From NCBI GenBank assembly GCA_026692865.1, contig JAPLNI010000053.1, forward strand, positions 1-64,000: 64,000 bases of DNA, written 5' to 3'. The DNA comes from Planctomycetota bacterium (GTDB lineage Bacteria; Planctomycetota; Planctomycetia; Pirellulales; Pirellulaceae). Shown here in pieces: positions 1 to 8,370 of the stretch. The translations under genes and the position numbers were made by a program. Within the stretch, counting starts at the first letter, position 1; each line of letters opens with the position of its first letter. The notes beneath the pieces were generated by a model that saw nothing but the letters and a program-made list of their open reading frames with translations, ran no database searches and had not been told where the DNA came from.

Positions 1-72
1 AAGGCCTTGCTCGACAACTTTTTTGACAGCTGCAATTTTGTATTCACGACTAAATGTTCGACGTTGTTTCAT
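1..72 (-). CDS. IS3-family transposase OrfA, N-terminal end (runs off window)
   Basis: The minus strand from 72 to 1 reads MKQRRTFSREYKIAAVKKVV and continues off the window. Basic residues followed by F-S-x-E-(Y/F)-K-x-x-A-V are typical of the N-terminal helix-turn-helix of IS3/IS911-type OrfA (HTH_Tnp_1). An AGGAGA ribosome binding site lies about 8 bases before the ATG. Only 24 codons are visible, so the subgroup and the presence of the OrfB integrase cannot be seen. It reads away from the interrupted RDD gene. Confidence 0.65.
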   Translation of the reverse strand, partial: MKQRRTFSREYKIAAVKKVVEQGL

Positions 73-125
73 GGTCAATTCTCCTGTCATGGTTATCATG
101 ACATAAGGTGACCCACTGTCTACCA
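1..125 (-). mobile_element. Left-edge fragment of an IS3-type insertion sequence
   Basis: The first bases hold the beginning of an IS3-type OrfA on the minus strand, preceded by about 50 bases of non-coding DNA. That is the usual distance between orfA and the end of an IS3-family element. The far end of the element lies outside the window, so the inverted repeats and target duplication cannot be compared. The exact inner boundary is uncertain; I place it between about 108 and 130, where sequence starts to encode recognisable RDD-domain residues on the plus strand. Confidence 0.6.
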
Positions 126-737
126 ATCTTGGGGAAGTTCAGTTGGTTTTACGGTGTGTTTCTTGAGACATGGATGAATGGGCAAACTTTTGGGAAGCGG
201 GTAACTGGTCTTCGAGTCGTTTCCGTAGACGGTCGGCCGATCAATGCATCGCAAGCAACGATTCGGAATTTTTTAAAGATCGCAGATATCTTTCCATTTG
301 CACCAATGGTTGTTGGTGAAGAGTCCACCTCGATTGCGTACGTCGTTCCAACCTTTCTTGTCGCTTTGATTTGCATGTTGATGACAAAGCGATTTCAGCG
401 TGTCGGAGATCTGGCTGCCGGAACGATGGTGATTGTCAATGAGCGGAGATGGTATCCAAAACGCGTTGTTCTTGACGACTCGCGGATTCCCTCCTTGTGT
501 GAGTTGATTCCTGCGACTTTTCGCATGAGTCCCAGCCTTGCCAAGACGGTCGCCATGTTTGTTCAACGCCGTTCCAGTATGACACCCGTGAAACGAGAAG
601 AGATGGCATCATGGTTAGCGGAACCTCTCATCGCGCGATTTAAAATGATGCCGGACACATCCCGGGATTTGCTTTTGTGTGCACTTTTTTATCGTGACTT
701 TTTGAAGGATGGCGCGTTGAAGGATTTCAAGCGATGA
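108..737 (+). pseudogene. RDD-family membrane protein, 5' end lost to IS insertion
   Basis: The protein has the core of an RDD domain: WMNGQTFGKRVTGLRV near residues 22-37, a membrane segment near residues 75-92, and the second conserved block RVGDLAAGTMV near 97-107. Family members normally begin with an R-x-x-A-x-x-x-D segment and a first transmembrane helix before the GK-x-x-x-G-L-x-V block; both are absent. The only in-frame start upstream, GTG at 108, lies in or next to the insertion-sequence end, directly after an in-frame TGA at 99-101. The gene therefore looks truncated by the element. It overlaps the next gene by ATGA, which shows it was part of that operon. RDD proteins next to SpoIIM and MoxR genes are common, but their role is not established. 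A residual shortened product could still be made. Confidence 0.7.
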
Positions 738-1702
738 GGGTTGCTGATTTATTAGAGAATCGTCGCCAGGAGTGGGCGGAACTAGAAAGGCTTTGCACCG
801 AGATTCGTGCGAGTCGTCGGAAGTCGGCGCGTCATGGTGAGCTCGTCATGAGATTTGGAAAGCTCTACCGTTCTGCGTGCAGTGATTTGGCTATGGCTGA
901 AGTCTATCAATTACCTCCTTCAACGGTCGATTATCTGCATGACCTGGTTGCGCGTGCTCATAACCAGCTTTATCAGTCAAACAAGTTTTCGTGGACCAGT
1001 TGGTGGAGTACGATCACGGTCGAAATACCGAAGGCAATTTTTAATGATCCTTGCGTGCATGTCGCTGGATTCATTTTCTTTGGATTGTTCGCGCTGGCGG
1101 CCATGTTGGCGCGAGCCGAAACTCGCTATCCGAAGTTCCCGAATCAAATTACCGGAGACAAGGCATTAGCCGACCTGGAAAAGATGTACGAGAAACCGCT
1201 TGTAGGTAACTTTGATCACTATGTCATGGCTGCGGCTGGCTATATTCAGCATAACACATCGATCGGTTTGACCTGTTTTGGAAAAGGACCGTTGATCATC
1301 CCGTGTATTGTGGAGTTGTCATTTCAAGCGGTTTATCTTGGCAGCATGTTTGGATACATGTCACGCCCCGGAATCCAATCGGGCGATAACTTCTTTCAAT
1401 TCGTGACCGCCCATGGACCATTTGAGTTGACCGCCATAGCGCTCGCGGCGGCGGCGGGCTTGAGGCTGGGCGTTGGCTTGATTGCGACTGCTGGATTGAT
1501 GCGGATCGATTCGCTCAAGCAGCATGCGTTACGTTCGCTTCCGATAATCATTGTTTCGGTGATTCTGTTCTTCGCAGCAGCGTTCACGGAAGGGTTCATC
1601 TCGCCGTCGCCTCTGCCGTATGCTTACAAAGCACTCTTCGCGATTGCGTCCAGCACCGCCATGATGTTCTACTTTATAGTTCTTGGGTATGAAAAACGTT
1701 GA
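734..1702 (+). CDS. SpoIIM-like (stage II sporulation protein M family) membrane protein
   Basis: 322 residues, with a soluble helical N-terminus (about 1-110) and several membrane segments after it. The segment HGPFELTAIALAAAAGLRLG near residues 230-250 is the characteristic motif of the SpoIIM/DUF95 family (H-G-x-x-E-L-x-A-I-x-x-A-x-x-A-G-L-R-L). The start ATG overlaps the stop of the upstream RDD gene by four bases, so translation was probably coupled. In Firmicutes SpoIIM belongs to an engulfment complex; in other phyla its homologues sit in MoxR/DUF58/RDD clusters like this one, with unknown function, and nothing here implies sporulation. With the upstream gene cut by the IS, expression of the operon from its own promoter is doubtful. 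Confidence 0.85.
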   Translation: MRVADLLENRRQEWAELERLCTEIRASRRKSARHGELVMRFGKLYRSACSDLAMAEVYQLPPSTVDYLHDLVARAHNQLYQSNKFSWTSWWSTITVEIPKAIFNDPCVHVAGFIFFGLFALAAMLARAETRYPKFPNQITGDKALADLEKMYEKPLVGNFDHYVMAAAGYIQHNTSIGLTCFGKGPLIIPCIVELSFQAVYLGSMFGYMSRPGIQSGDNFFQFVTAHGPFELTAIALAAAAGLRLGVGLIATAGLMRIDSLKQHALRSLPIIIVSVILFFAAAFTEGFISPSPLPYAYKALFAIASSTAMMFYFIVLGYEKR

Positions 1703-1798
1703 GTAAAAGGACGTAAAGCAAACAATAGCAGACAGGAAAATCAGGTATAGAATTCATTTGACCGAGCGTTTGTACATTCGAGCTGAGGATGGAAGAGA

Positions 1799-2731
1799 TT
1801 GGATTTAGATAAAACGGCAATAGCGCTTCGACAGCGTAGCTTTGCGGACACTATCGACCTTAGTTTCGCGGTTGTGCGAATCTACTGGCGCTCGCTGCTT
1901 GGCTGGGCAGTTTTGGGTGTGCTGCCGTTCGCTATTCTCAATGCAATTTGTCTTGCAAGATTGACCGATTTTGAATCGATGGTTGTTTACGACTACAACG
2001 TGATCGATCCCCAGGTACTTCGAATTCGATATGTTTTGTGGATGGCGTCGATGGTGTTTCTTGAAGCTCCGCTGGCCATGTTGGGAGTTACTTTCTTTCT
2101 AGGACAATCGGTCTTTTTCAGTCATCCGAGTGTTGCGGATTTCAAGCAAGCGTCGAGGCAATCGTTCTGGGGAATTTTCTGGCTGTTGGGAGTTGTTCGT
2201 TTAGGGATACTTGGTTGTTTGGTTCCTCTGATGGCGAGTTCTTCAAATCGAGTTCCACTTGGGTTCGAATTTTTTGTGTTTGGTGTATTGATTCTGGGAA
2301 GTATCGTTTGTGTTCGATCTGTTCGTCCGTTTGCTCCAGAGATGCTTATCTTGGAGCGTTCGCCTTTGCGAAACAATTCGAGCAAATCGACTTCCCAGGG
2401 TGTGGTATACAGGAAGCGTAGTAAGTGGCTTCACGGTCCTTTTTCGGGGGAGCTACTGCGAAGATGGATTGCGACTTCGGTGGTAGCTTTGTTTTTGATT
2501 GTTTCGTTATCGTTTGGGTGGCTGTTTTGTAAAAGCATCTTTTTCAATTTGCCGATATGGGATTGGTGGATGGATTTCTTTCTGTTTCCGTTGACGTTGT
2601 GGATCGTCGCGATATGGTCAACGGTTGTGCGGTTTCTATCCTATCTTGATACTCGCACTCGATTAGAAGGTTGGGAGCTTGAGTTGCGTTTACGAGCCGA
2701 AGGGGATCGAATTCGTGAGGTATTGCAATGA
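1799..2731 (+). CDS. Uncharacterised multi-pass membrane protein in MoxR operon
   Basis: 310 residues starting at TTG 1799, with GGAAGAGA just before it; there is no better start nearby. Hydrophobic stretches near residues 30-50, 78-105, 120-145, 155-172, 225-245 and 255-285 suggest about six membrane spans. Acidic and basic residues fill the loops, and a conserved-looking N-terminal stretch (RSFADTIDLSFAVVRIYWRS) precedes the first span. I do not recognise the family. The TGA stop overlaps the ATG of the next gene (ATGA at 2728-2731), so the two are likely translated together. Its place between SpoIIM-like and DUF4129/DUF4350 genes suggests it is a membrane partner in the same system. Confidence 0.7.
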   Translation: MDLDKTAIALRQRSFADTIDLSFAVVRIYWRSLLGWAVLGVLPFAILNAICLARLTDFESMVVYDYNVIDPQVLRIRYVLWMASMVFLEAPLAMLGVTFFLGQSVFFSHPSVADFKQASRQSFWGIFWLLGVVRLGILGCLVPLMASSSNRVPLGFEFFVFGVLILGSIVCVRSVRPFAPEMLILERSPLRNNSSKSTSQGVVYRKRSKWLHGPFSGELLRRWIATSVVALFLIVSLSFGWLFCKSIFFNLPIWDWWMDFFLFPLTLWIVAIWSTVVRFLSYLDTRTRLEGWELELRLRAEGDRIREVLQ

Positions 2732-4899
2732 GCGTTCCAGCAAACAAGCAACCGAAAATCTTGCGAAAACTTATTTGGATAACGGCTTGTGGTTTCTTAA
2801 TTGCCATTGATTTAGGTGCAACGGCGTGTTATGGTGAATCAGCGTCAGTCGATGATTCACGCGAGGCGATGCGCTATTCGACGGATGCGTCATGGTACGA
2901 CTATGATTCTGATCGACTTGTTTTTCCCGATTCGGGTGTCTTGAGCGAGCCGGGGAAGAAGGTTGCCAATCGTCACGATAAAGTTGTCAATAAGATTCAA
3001 ACAACACCGACGAATTATTGGGATTCGTGGACTTTTTTCGGCGATTGTTTTGAAGGCATGTTGGAGGCTTGGGGGACGTTAATCGATATCCCATGGATAC
3101 GCGAGTTGCTGTTTCTTGTGATGTGCATCCTTGTCGGCGGGTTAGTCTTCTTTGCATTGCGACGATTCAACCCGGAAGGATTCAGGATGATTCATAAAGC
3201 TAAATCGTCCAAACTGGACAATACAGATCGGGACCAAATGCGAATCGTTGACTTGCCGTTTCCTATTCATGATCTAAAGACAGATCTGTGGAGTGAAGTC
3301 CTTCGTCTGCGTGACCAGGGCGATTACTCGCGGGCCGTAGTCTATCTGTATGGTCATGTGCTCGTGGAATTAGATGCGGCTGGTTGCATACGACTTCAAC
3401 GCGGAAAGACAAACGGCATTTACGTTCGCGAGTTGAATGGAGTTGCTTCGCTTCAACAACCACACCGAGAGTTAGTCAAATGCTTCGAAGCAGTCTTTTT
3501 CGGTCGACATTCGCTGAGCAGTATTCAGTTCGATGATTGCGTCAATGACGTTGCGAAGATGAAGCAAACTCTTGCAACAATTACATCGAAGAAAAAGCAA
3601 AACGATTTGATCGAAAGCCAGAAGAACTTGTCAATCACCGGGCCCGTAAATGAATTGATAGGGAAAACCGTTTCATTGGTTTTGATTCTTTGTTTTTTGC
3701 TGGTGATTGGATTCGGAAGTGGATGTGATACCAATCGACCTGATAGCGACATTCTCTATGGCGAGGCGTCGGCCTTAGGAGCCAAACGAAGTGTCGCGGG
3801 ACTGACTGCGTTTCGAGCTCTTTGCGAGAAGAAAGGTTTGACATCAGTTCAATTGGATGGGCTTTCATTACGAAGTCGTCAACTGGATGCAATTGTCTTT
3901 ATTCCGAAGTCGATTAGGACTCCGACGACCGCCGAGATCACATGGTTTGAAAGTTGGTTAAGTGAAAATCCTAATCGCGTTCTCGTTTTTGTCGGTCGTG
4001 ATTTTTCGCCTAGCGTTCGTTACTGGCAGGCCGCCATGAAGACGGATGAAGCGATTGATCGAGTTGTTTTCGCTCAAGAAAAGGGACTCGCGGAGACGGC
4101 ACACGACGCTATGCGTTACGAAAATCGAATCGCACAGGATTGTAAATGGTTTCGATATGTGCCGAATGACTCAGAGCTTTTAGAAAAGCAATTGCAAAAG
4201 CCAGAGACATTTCAAGGGGCGTGGGTGGCGGAGAGTGACCAGGTGGACCTGGACGTGCCATTGCGAGGTCATCTTGAACCCAAGGATTTGTACACTTCAG
4301 CAGCGAGAAAAAGGAGACGAGAGTCGAATGAACGTCGCGTAGATCGACTGATTGAGACTGCTGATAGTCGCCCAATTGCGTTTTCGATTCATTCATCTGA
4401 TTGGTCTGGAGGAGCGGTTTATGTTTTGGCAAACGGGGCGATGATCTTAAACGAGGGGCTTTCGAATCCAAGTCATCGGGCGATTGCTAAGAAGTTGATT
4501 TCGGTTCTTCCAACCAATGGTCGCATCGGATTTCTTTCTCCACGAGGTGAAACCGTGATTAGGTCGGATACGGACAAACAGGACGCTTCCGGATTCGAGC
4601 TTCTTCGAGTTTGGCCGTTAAGTCTTATTGCGATGCAAGGATTGCTTGTCGGTTTCGTCGTTCTGTTAGCTCTGTTTCCGATTTTCGGTCGCCCACGAAA
4701 GATTGCGACCGAGTCGACTGCCGACTTTGGATTGCATATCCACGCGCTTGGGCAATTACTTCATCAAACGAACGATAAGAATTATGCTTTACAAAAAATT
4801 GCGTCTTATTTCCGTGATGTGAAACGCGAACCAAATAACTCGTGGGCTCAAGTTGCTCAACCTTCGAAAGAATTTCCGAATGATCGAATCATCAAGTAG
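2728..4899 (+). CDS. DUF4129-DUF4350 fusion membrane protein
   Basis: 723 residues. An N-terminal hydrophobic segment (about 13-33) and a second one (about 127-145) are followed by a DUF4129-like region (about 186-285, LWSEVLRLRDQGDYSRAVVY onward). A third hydrophobic stretch ending in GFGSGCD (Cys near 333) looks like a lipoprotein signal sequence placed in the middle of the chain. A DUF4350-like domain (about 340-610) and a last membrane span (about 633-653) complete it. In related MoxR clusters DUF4129 and DUF4350 are usually separate genes, so this appears to be a fusion that kept the second protein's signal peptide. It overlaps the gene before it by 4 bases and the MoxR gene after it by 20. 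Function is unknown; DUF4350 resembles glutamine-amidotransferase/GATase1-like folds only distantly. Confidence 0.75.
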   Translation: MSVPANKQPKILRKLIWITACGFLIAIDLGATACYGESASVDDSREAMRYSTDASWYDYDSDRLVFPDSGVLSEPGKKVANRHDKVVNKIQTTPTNYWDSWTFFGDCFEGMLEAWGTLIDIPWIRELLFLVMCILVGGLVFFALRRFNPEGFRMIHKAKSSKLDNTDRDQMRIVDLPFPIHDLKTDLWSEVLRLRDQGDYSRAVVYLYGHVLVELDAAGCIRLQRGKTNGIYVRELNGVASLQQPHRELVKCFEAVFFGRHSLSSIQFDDCVNDVAKMKQTLATITSKKKQNDLIESQKNLSITGPVNELIGKTVSLVLILCFLLVIGFGSGCDTNRPDSDILYGEASALGAKRSVAGLTAFRALCEKKGLTSVQLDGLSLRSRQLDAIVFIPKSIRTPTTAEITWFESWLSENPNRVLVFVGRDFSPSVRYWQAAMKTDEAIDRVVFAQEKGLAETAHDAMRYENRIAQDCKWFRYVPNDSELLEKQLQKPETFQGAWVAESDQVDLDVPLRGHLEPKDLYTSAARKRRRESNERRVDRLIETADSRPIAFSIHSSDWSGGAVYVLANGAMILNEGLSNPSHRAIAKKLISVLPTNGRIGFLSPRGETVIRSDTDKQDASGFELLRVWPLSLIAMQGLLVGFVVLLALFPIFGRPRKIATESTADFGLHIHALGQLLHQTNDKNYALQKIASYFRDVKREPNNSWAQVAQPSKEFPNDRIIK

Positions 4900-5911
4900 T
4901 GGGATAGAACCTGCGAGCAACGCTTCCGTTGCTAAGGGCACGTTAGGGGAGGTGCCGAGCAATGCTGCGGCGGGTCTCTACGCAAAAATCAGTCATGAGA
5001 TTGGTAAGGTGTTTGTCGGTCAAGACGAACTCGTGCTGACAACATTGACGGCGCTGTTTTCGGGGGGGCATTTGCTGATTGAAAGCGTGCCGGGTTTGGG
5101 GAAAACGCTTTTTGTTCGTACGCTTGGGAAGGTGCTTGGCTGTCAGTTTGGACGTATTCAGTTTACGGCCGACCTGATGCCTTCAGATATTACCGGTGCT
5201 CCGATCTTGGATATGAAGACTCAGGAGTTTCGTTTTCGGTCCGGGCCGGTTTTTACTCAGTTTTTGCTTGCTGATGAAATCAATCGTTCCCCAGCAAAGA
5301 CGCACGCTGCTCTCTTGGAAATCATGCAGGAGTATCGAGTCACAATTGATGGCACTAGCCATCCCGTTCCGCGACCGTTCTTGGTCATGGCTACACAGAA
5401 CCCTATTGAAAGCGAAGGGACCTACAGTCTCCCGGAAGCTCAGTTAGACCGATTCATGTTTAAAGCGGTCGTCAATTATCCGACCGAAGACGAGGAATCG
5501 CGGGTGCTCGAAATGCATAGCCGGCAAATCGATCTGAATCAGATGCTCCAGAACGATGTCGCTCAAGTGACATCCGCTGAAGAGATTCAAGAGATGATTC
5601 AGAAGAACGCAGAAGTCCGCACCGAGCCCAAGTTGATTTCCTACATTAACAAGATTGTTCGAACGACTCGGGACTGGCCTGCGTTTCACTTGGGAGCGTC
5701 GCCTCGAGCCGGTATCGCACTAGTCCAGGGGGCTCGGACGCTAGCTGCATTTCAGGGCCGCGACTTTGCTGTCCCCGACGATGTTGTCGAGATTGCCATT
5801 CCCGCGCTGCGTCACCGAGTAGTGCTCAATGCCGAGGCGGAAGTCGAGGGAAGCTCGGTCGATCAGGAGCTGAAGCAACTCCTCCGCAGCATCGAAGTTC
5901 CTCGGCAGTAG
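4880..5911 (+). CDS. MoxR-family AAA+ ATPase
   Basis: 343 residues from ATG 4880; a longer TTG start at 4853 exists, but ATG with GAAAGAA upstream is the better choice. Walker A is ESVPGLGKT (about 67-75), Walker B LLADEINR (about 129-136), sensor 1 ATQNPIESEGTYSLPEAQLD follows, and the C-terminal lid ends near 340. These are the hallmarks of the MoxR/AAA_3 class, chaperone-like ATPases that usually act on a DUF58 or von Willebrand partner. No DUF58 gene follows; the operon ends here after RDD, SpoIIM-like, membrane protein and DUF4129-DUF4350 genes. The DUF58 partner may lie outside the window. Confidence 0.92.
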   Translation: MIESSSSGIEPASNASVAKGTLGEVPSNAAAGLYAKISHEIGKVFVGQDELVLTTLTALFSGGHLLIESVPGLGKTLFVRTLGKVLGCQFGRIQFTADLMPSDITGAPILDMKTQEFRFRSGPVFTQFLLADEINRSPAKTHAALLEIMQEYRVTIDGTSHPVPRPFLVMATQNPIESEGTYSLPEAQLDRFMFKAVVNYPTEDEESRVLEMHSRQIDLNQMLQNDVAQVTSAEEIQEMIQKNAEVRTEPKLISYINKIVRTTRDWPAFHLGASPRAGIALVQGARTLAAFQGRDFAVPDDVVEIAIPALRHRVVLNAEAEVEGSSVDQELKQLLRSIEVPRQ

Positions 5912-5950
5912 ATTGTTGCAATAAACCTTACATTATTGCGATAAACTTGT
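5912..5950 (+). repeat. Two 19-base direct repeats between MoxR and SEC-C genes
   Basis: Positions 5912-5930 and 5932-5950 are imperfect copies (about 14 of 19 identical) sharing ATTxTTGCxATAAAC. The repeat period of 20 bases is about two helical turns. They start at the MoxR stop codon and precede the SEC-C/TPR gene by 195 bases. They could be a regulator binding site; no promoter can be assigned with confidence. Confidence 0.35.
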
Positions 5951-6144
5951 CCTATAGATTATCGTTATCGACGTTCTCTGGTCAAAACCGGCGAATTAAT
6001 AGCTGGGAATAGGTAGCTTCTGCGATGATCAGATGCCTGTTACACTGAACGACGTAACTGATAGCGTATCAGGCAGTCTTTGACTCGTTGAAGTCAATCG
6101 CTGCTTAACCCCTTTTTGCGTGTGGATCTAGGATAAAATCAGCC

Positions 6145-8322
6145 ATGTCGATGGACCAATATACGGTTTGCCCGTGCGGTAACGGTAAAAAGATCAAGTT
6201 TTGCAAATGCCACGAACATTTGGCTGAGATGGAAATCGTCGATCGAATGATTCAAGGCGAGCAGAGTGTTGCCGCGCTCGATCGCATCAATTCGCTCTTG
6301 AAAACCTTGCCTTCGGAACCGTGGTTGTTGGCGATGAAATGCGAGCTTTTGCTGAAGCTGCAGGAAACCGAGTCGCTTGAAGAAACGTCGGCAAAGTTCA
6401 TTCGGCTGCAACCCGATAATCCGCTCGCCAAGATGTATCGATCGCTAGTTGCGATTATGCGAGGAAATGTGGAAGAGGCTGCGAATCTCCTTGTCCAAGC
6501 AATCGCAGGCACGTCCGAGAATCTGCATCCGCTCTTCATGACAGTAGCGATCAACCTGATCGAAAGCATGATGCAGCGCCGGTATTTCCTGTCGTCGCTT
6601 ATGCATGCGGAAATGCTGCTGGGGATTGCCGGTGAGCAATCTGCGGAGATGACGAACGAGATTTATAACTCGATTATTACTCAGCAAAACACAAGCATTC
6701 TCCAGCGAGAGTCGCCTCCATCGCCCCCAGAAGCGGACGACCAGCCCTATGCCGAACGCTACCGAGAAGCGTTAGCGTTACTCGAAAGATATCAAGTTCA
6801 GCAGTGCCGAACGAAGCTTGACGGGATTCAGCGCGAGTTTGGTCCTCAGGGGCCACTCTTAATCGCAAAGCTCCAATGCTTGTTGCTTGTCGCGGACGTT
6901 GATGGTGCAACAGAAACTTGCTTGCGTCTTGCAAAGACCGATGGGCTGCTGGAAGCACAAAAAGTCTACTTCCAAGCACTCGCTTTCGAGCTATCGGCAA
7001 CCAAGAGTGGAATTGGAATTCCGCTTGACCTGACAAGCTATGATGTTGCCGACGAGAGTGTTGAACAAAAGTTGGTAAGCAGCACTAGCCTGATTCCGAT
7101 GAAGCCGGAATCAGTTCGCGAACTACTCAACGCACTCACAGGCGAAGAAGTCCCGCCCAAGTCTGCATACATGCTGGTGAAGCCCGTATTGGGCGAAGAG
7201 TTCGCTGAGTATCGACCAAGACAAGCTGGTCAGTGGATCGTTTACTATGGACGACAAACGGATAAGCCACCACGCATTGTCATGATCGAACCGACTCGTG
7301 GTTACCAACAAGCTTGGACCAAGTCGATCGTTGAAGAGCTTGGGCTGCCCGAGTCCAGCCGGACAGTGCTTCAGTCGCTACCTAACAGCCCGCTGTTGTT
7401 CATCTCGGCAACCGTCCAAGTCGACAAGATGCCCCCGAACGATTTGGCTCCGGCGTTTAACGCTTCGGTTCGAGAGCTCGACAAGCAGCTCTTTCTTGAT
7501 TTCCCACTTCCGATGCTTAATGGCGGCACGCCTTCATCGTGTGCGAATGATCCAGTCTATAAAACCGAACTCGCTGCGTTCCTTTTGTTTTGGCAGGCCG
7601 CAGGTACTTCGAAGCTATCTGCAACAGACTTCGAAGACTTGGCGGAAAAGCTTTCTCTGGAAAAAATCAAGCTCAGTTCCACTGACGATACGTTTGATCT
7701 TGTCGGTGGTGCGAGTTACTTCTGGATCGATCTAGAAGGAATTGCTCCCGATGATTTGCTTCAAATGGCTCAGTCCGCACTGACTCGCAATGTGACAAGT
7801 ATCTACGAGCGGATGGCCGCTGCGATTACAGCGACCAAGTGGCCAGAAAAGCTAGAAATTTCCGCCGACTACACCAAGTTGGCTCTACGAACACGAAGCT
7901 CGAAATCTTTCGAAGAAGCCGAAAAACTCCTTGAGCAAATGTACGAGAAGGGGAAAGTTCTTGGCGTTCCAATCGGCAACGTGGTTTTGGAGCGAGCCGA
8001 CGTCTTGCAGCAACTCGGGCGGCCTGAAGAAGCCGGAATGTTCTTGCGTAAGGCACTCACGGAAGTGCCTCGTGATCCTGTTTTAATGCAGTTTGTTCAA
8101 ATGCAGATGATGCGGATGCAACAACAGCAAGCAGGCGGTGGCGGCGGACGAGGTGGTGCAGACGTTGGGGCCGCTCTCGCGCGGCATGGCTCACAAGCAC
8201 CAACCCCGGCTAGCTCAGGAAGTGGTCTTTGGACTCCAGACCAAGGGGCTCCCGAGGCTCAAGGAAAGCCTGCCGGTGCAAGTGGTTCCGGAGGAAGCGG
8301 ACTGTGGATTCCAGGGCAATAA
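6145..8322 (+). CDS. SEC-C zinc-motif protein with TPR-like repeats and glycine-rich tail
   Basis: 725 residues. The N-terminus carries CPCGNGKKIKFCKC (Cys9, Cys11, Cys20, Cys22), matching the SEC-C type zinc motif except that the last two cysteines are separated by one residue. Helical repeats resembling TPRs occur near residues 35-115 and 580-660 (ALxxxxxLLxxxPxxPxxxxx patterns). The last 70 residues are rich in Q, G, A and S, with two GSGLW repeats. No signal peptide or membrane span is seen, so it is probably cytoplasmic. SEC-C motifs bind zinc and, in SecA, the chaperone SecB; the role here is unknown. It is monocistronic and convergent with the HExxH gene. Confidence 0.75.
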   Translation: MSMDQYTVCPCGNGKKIKFCKCHEHLAEMEIVDRMIQGEQSVAALDRINSLLKTLPSEPWLLAMKCELLLKLQETESLEETSAKFIRLQPDNPLAKMYRSLVAIMRGNVEEAANLLVQAIAGTSENLHPLFMTVAINLIESMMQRRYFLSSLMHAEMLLGIAGEQSAEMTNEIYNSIITQQNTSILQRESPPSPPEADDQPYAERYREALALLERYQVQQCRTKLDGIQREFGPQGPLLIAKLQCLLLVADVDGATETCLRLAKTDGLLEAQKVYFQALAFELSATKSGIGIPLDLTSYDVADESVEQKLVSSTSLIPMKPESVRELLNALTGEEVPPKSAYMLVKPVLGEEFAEYRPRQAGQWIVYYGRQTDKPPRIVMIEPTRGYQQAWTKSIVEELGLPESSRTVLQSLPNSPLLFISATVQVDKMPPNDLAPAFNASVRELDKQLFLDFPLPMLNGGTPSSCANDPVYKTELAAFLLFWQAAGTSKLSATDFEDLAEKLSLEKIKLSSTDDTFDLVGGASYFWIDLEGIAPDDLLQMAQSALTRNVTSIYERMAAAITATKWPEKLEISADYTKLALRTRSSKSFEEAEKLLEQMYEKGKVLGVPIGNVVLERADVLQQLGRPEEAGMFLRKALTEVPRDPVLMQFVQMQMMRMQQQQAGGGGGRGGADVGAALARHGSQAPTPASSGSGLWTPDQGAPEAQGKPAGASGSGGSGLWIPGQ

Positions 8323-8370
8323 ATTATCTGTCCATTAAATCGCATGAAGTGAACACGAATTCTCGATCAG

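Noticed and set aside
734-1702. Evidence of sporulation
   Set aside because: SpoIIM-like genes occur in MoxR clusters of many non-sporulating bacteria, and no other sporulation gene is present.
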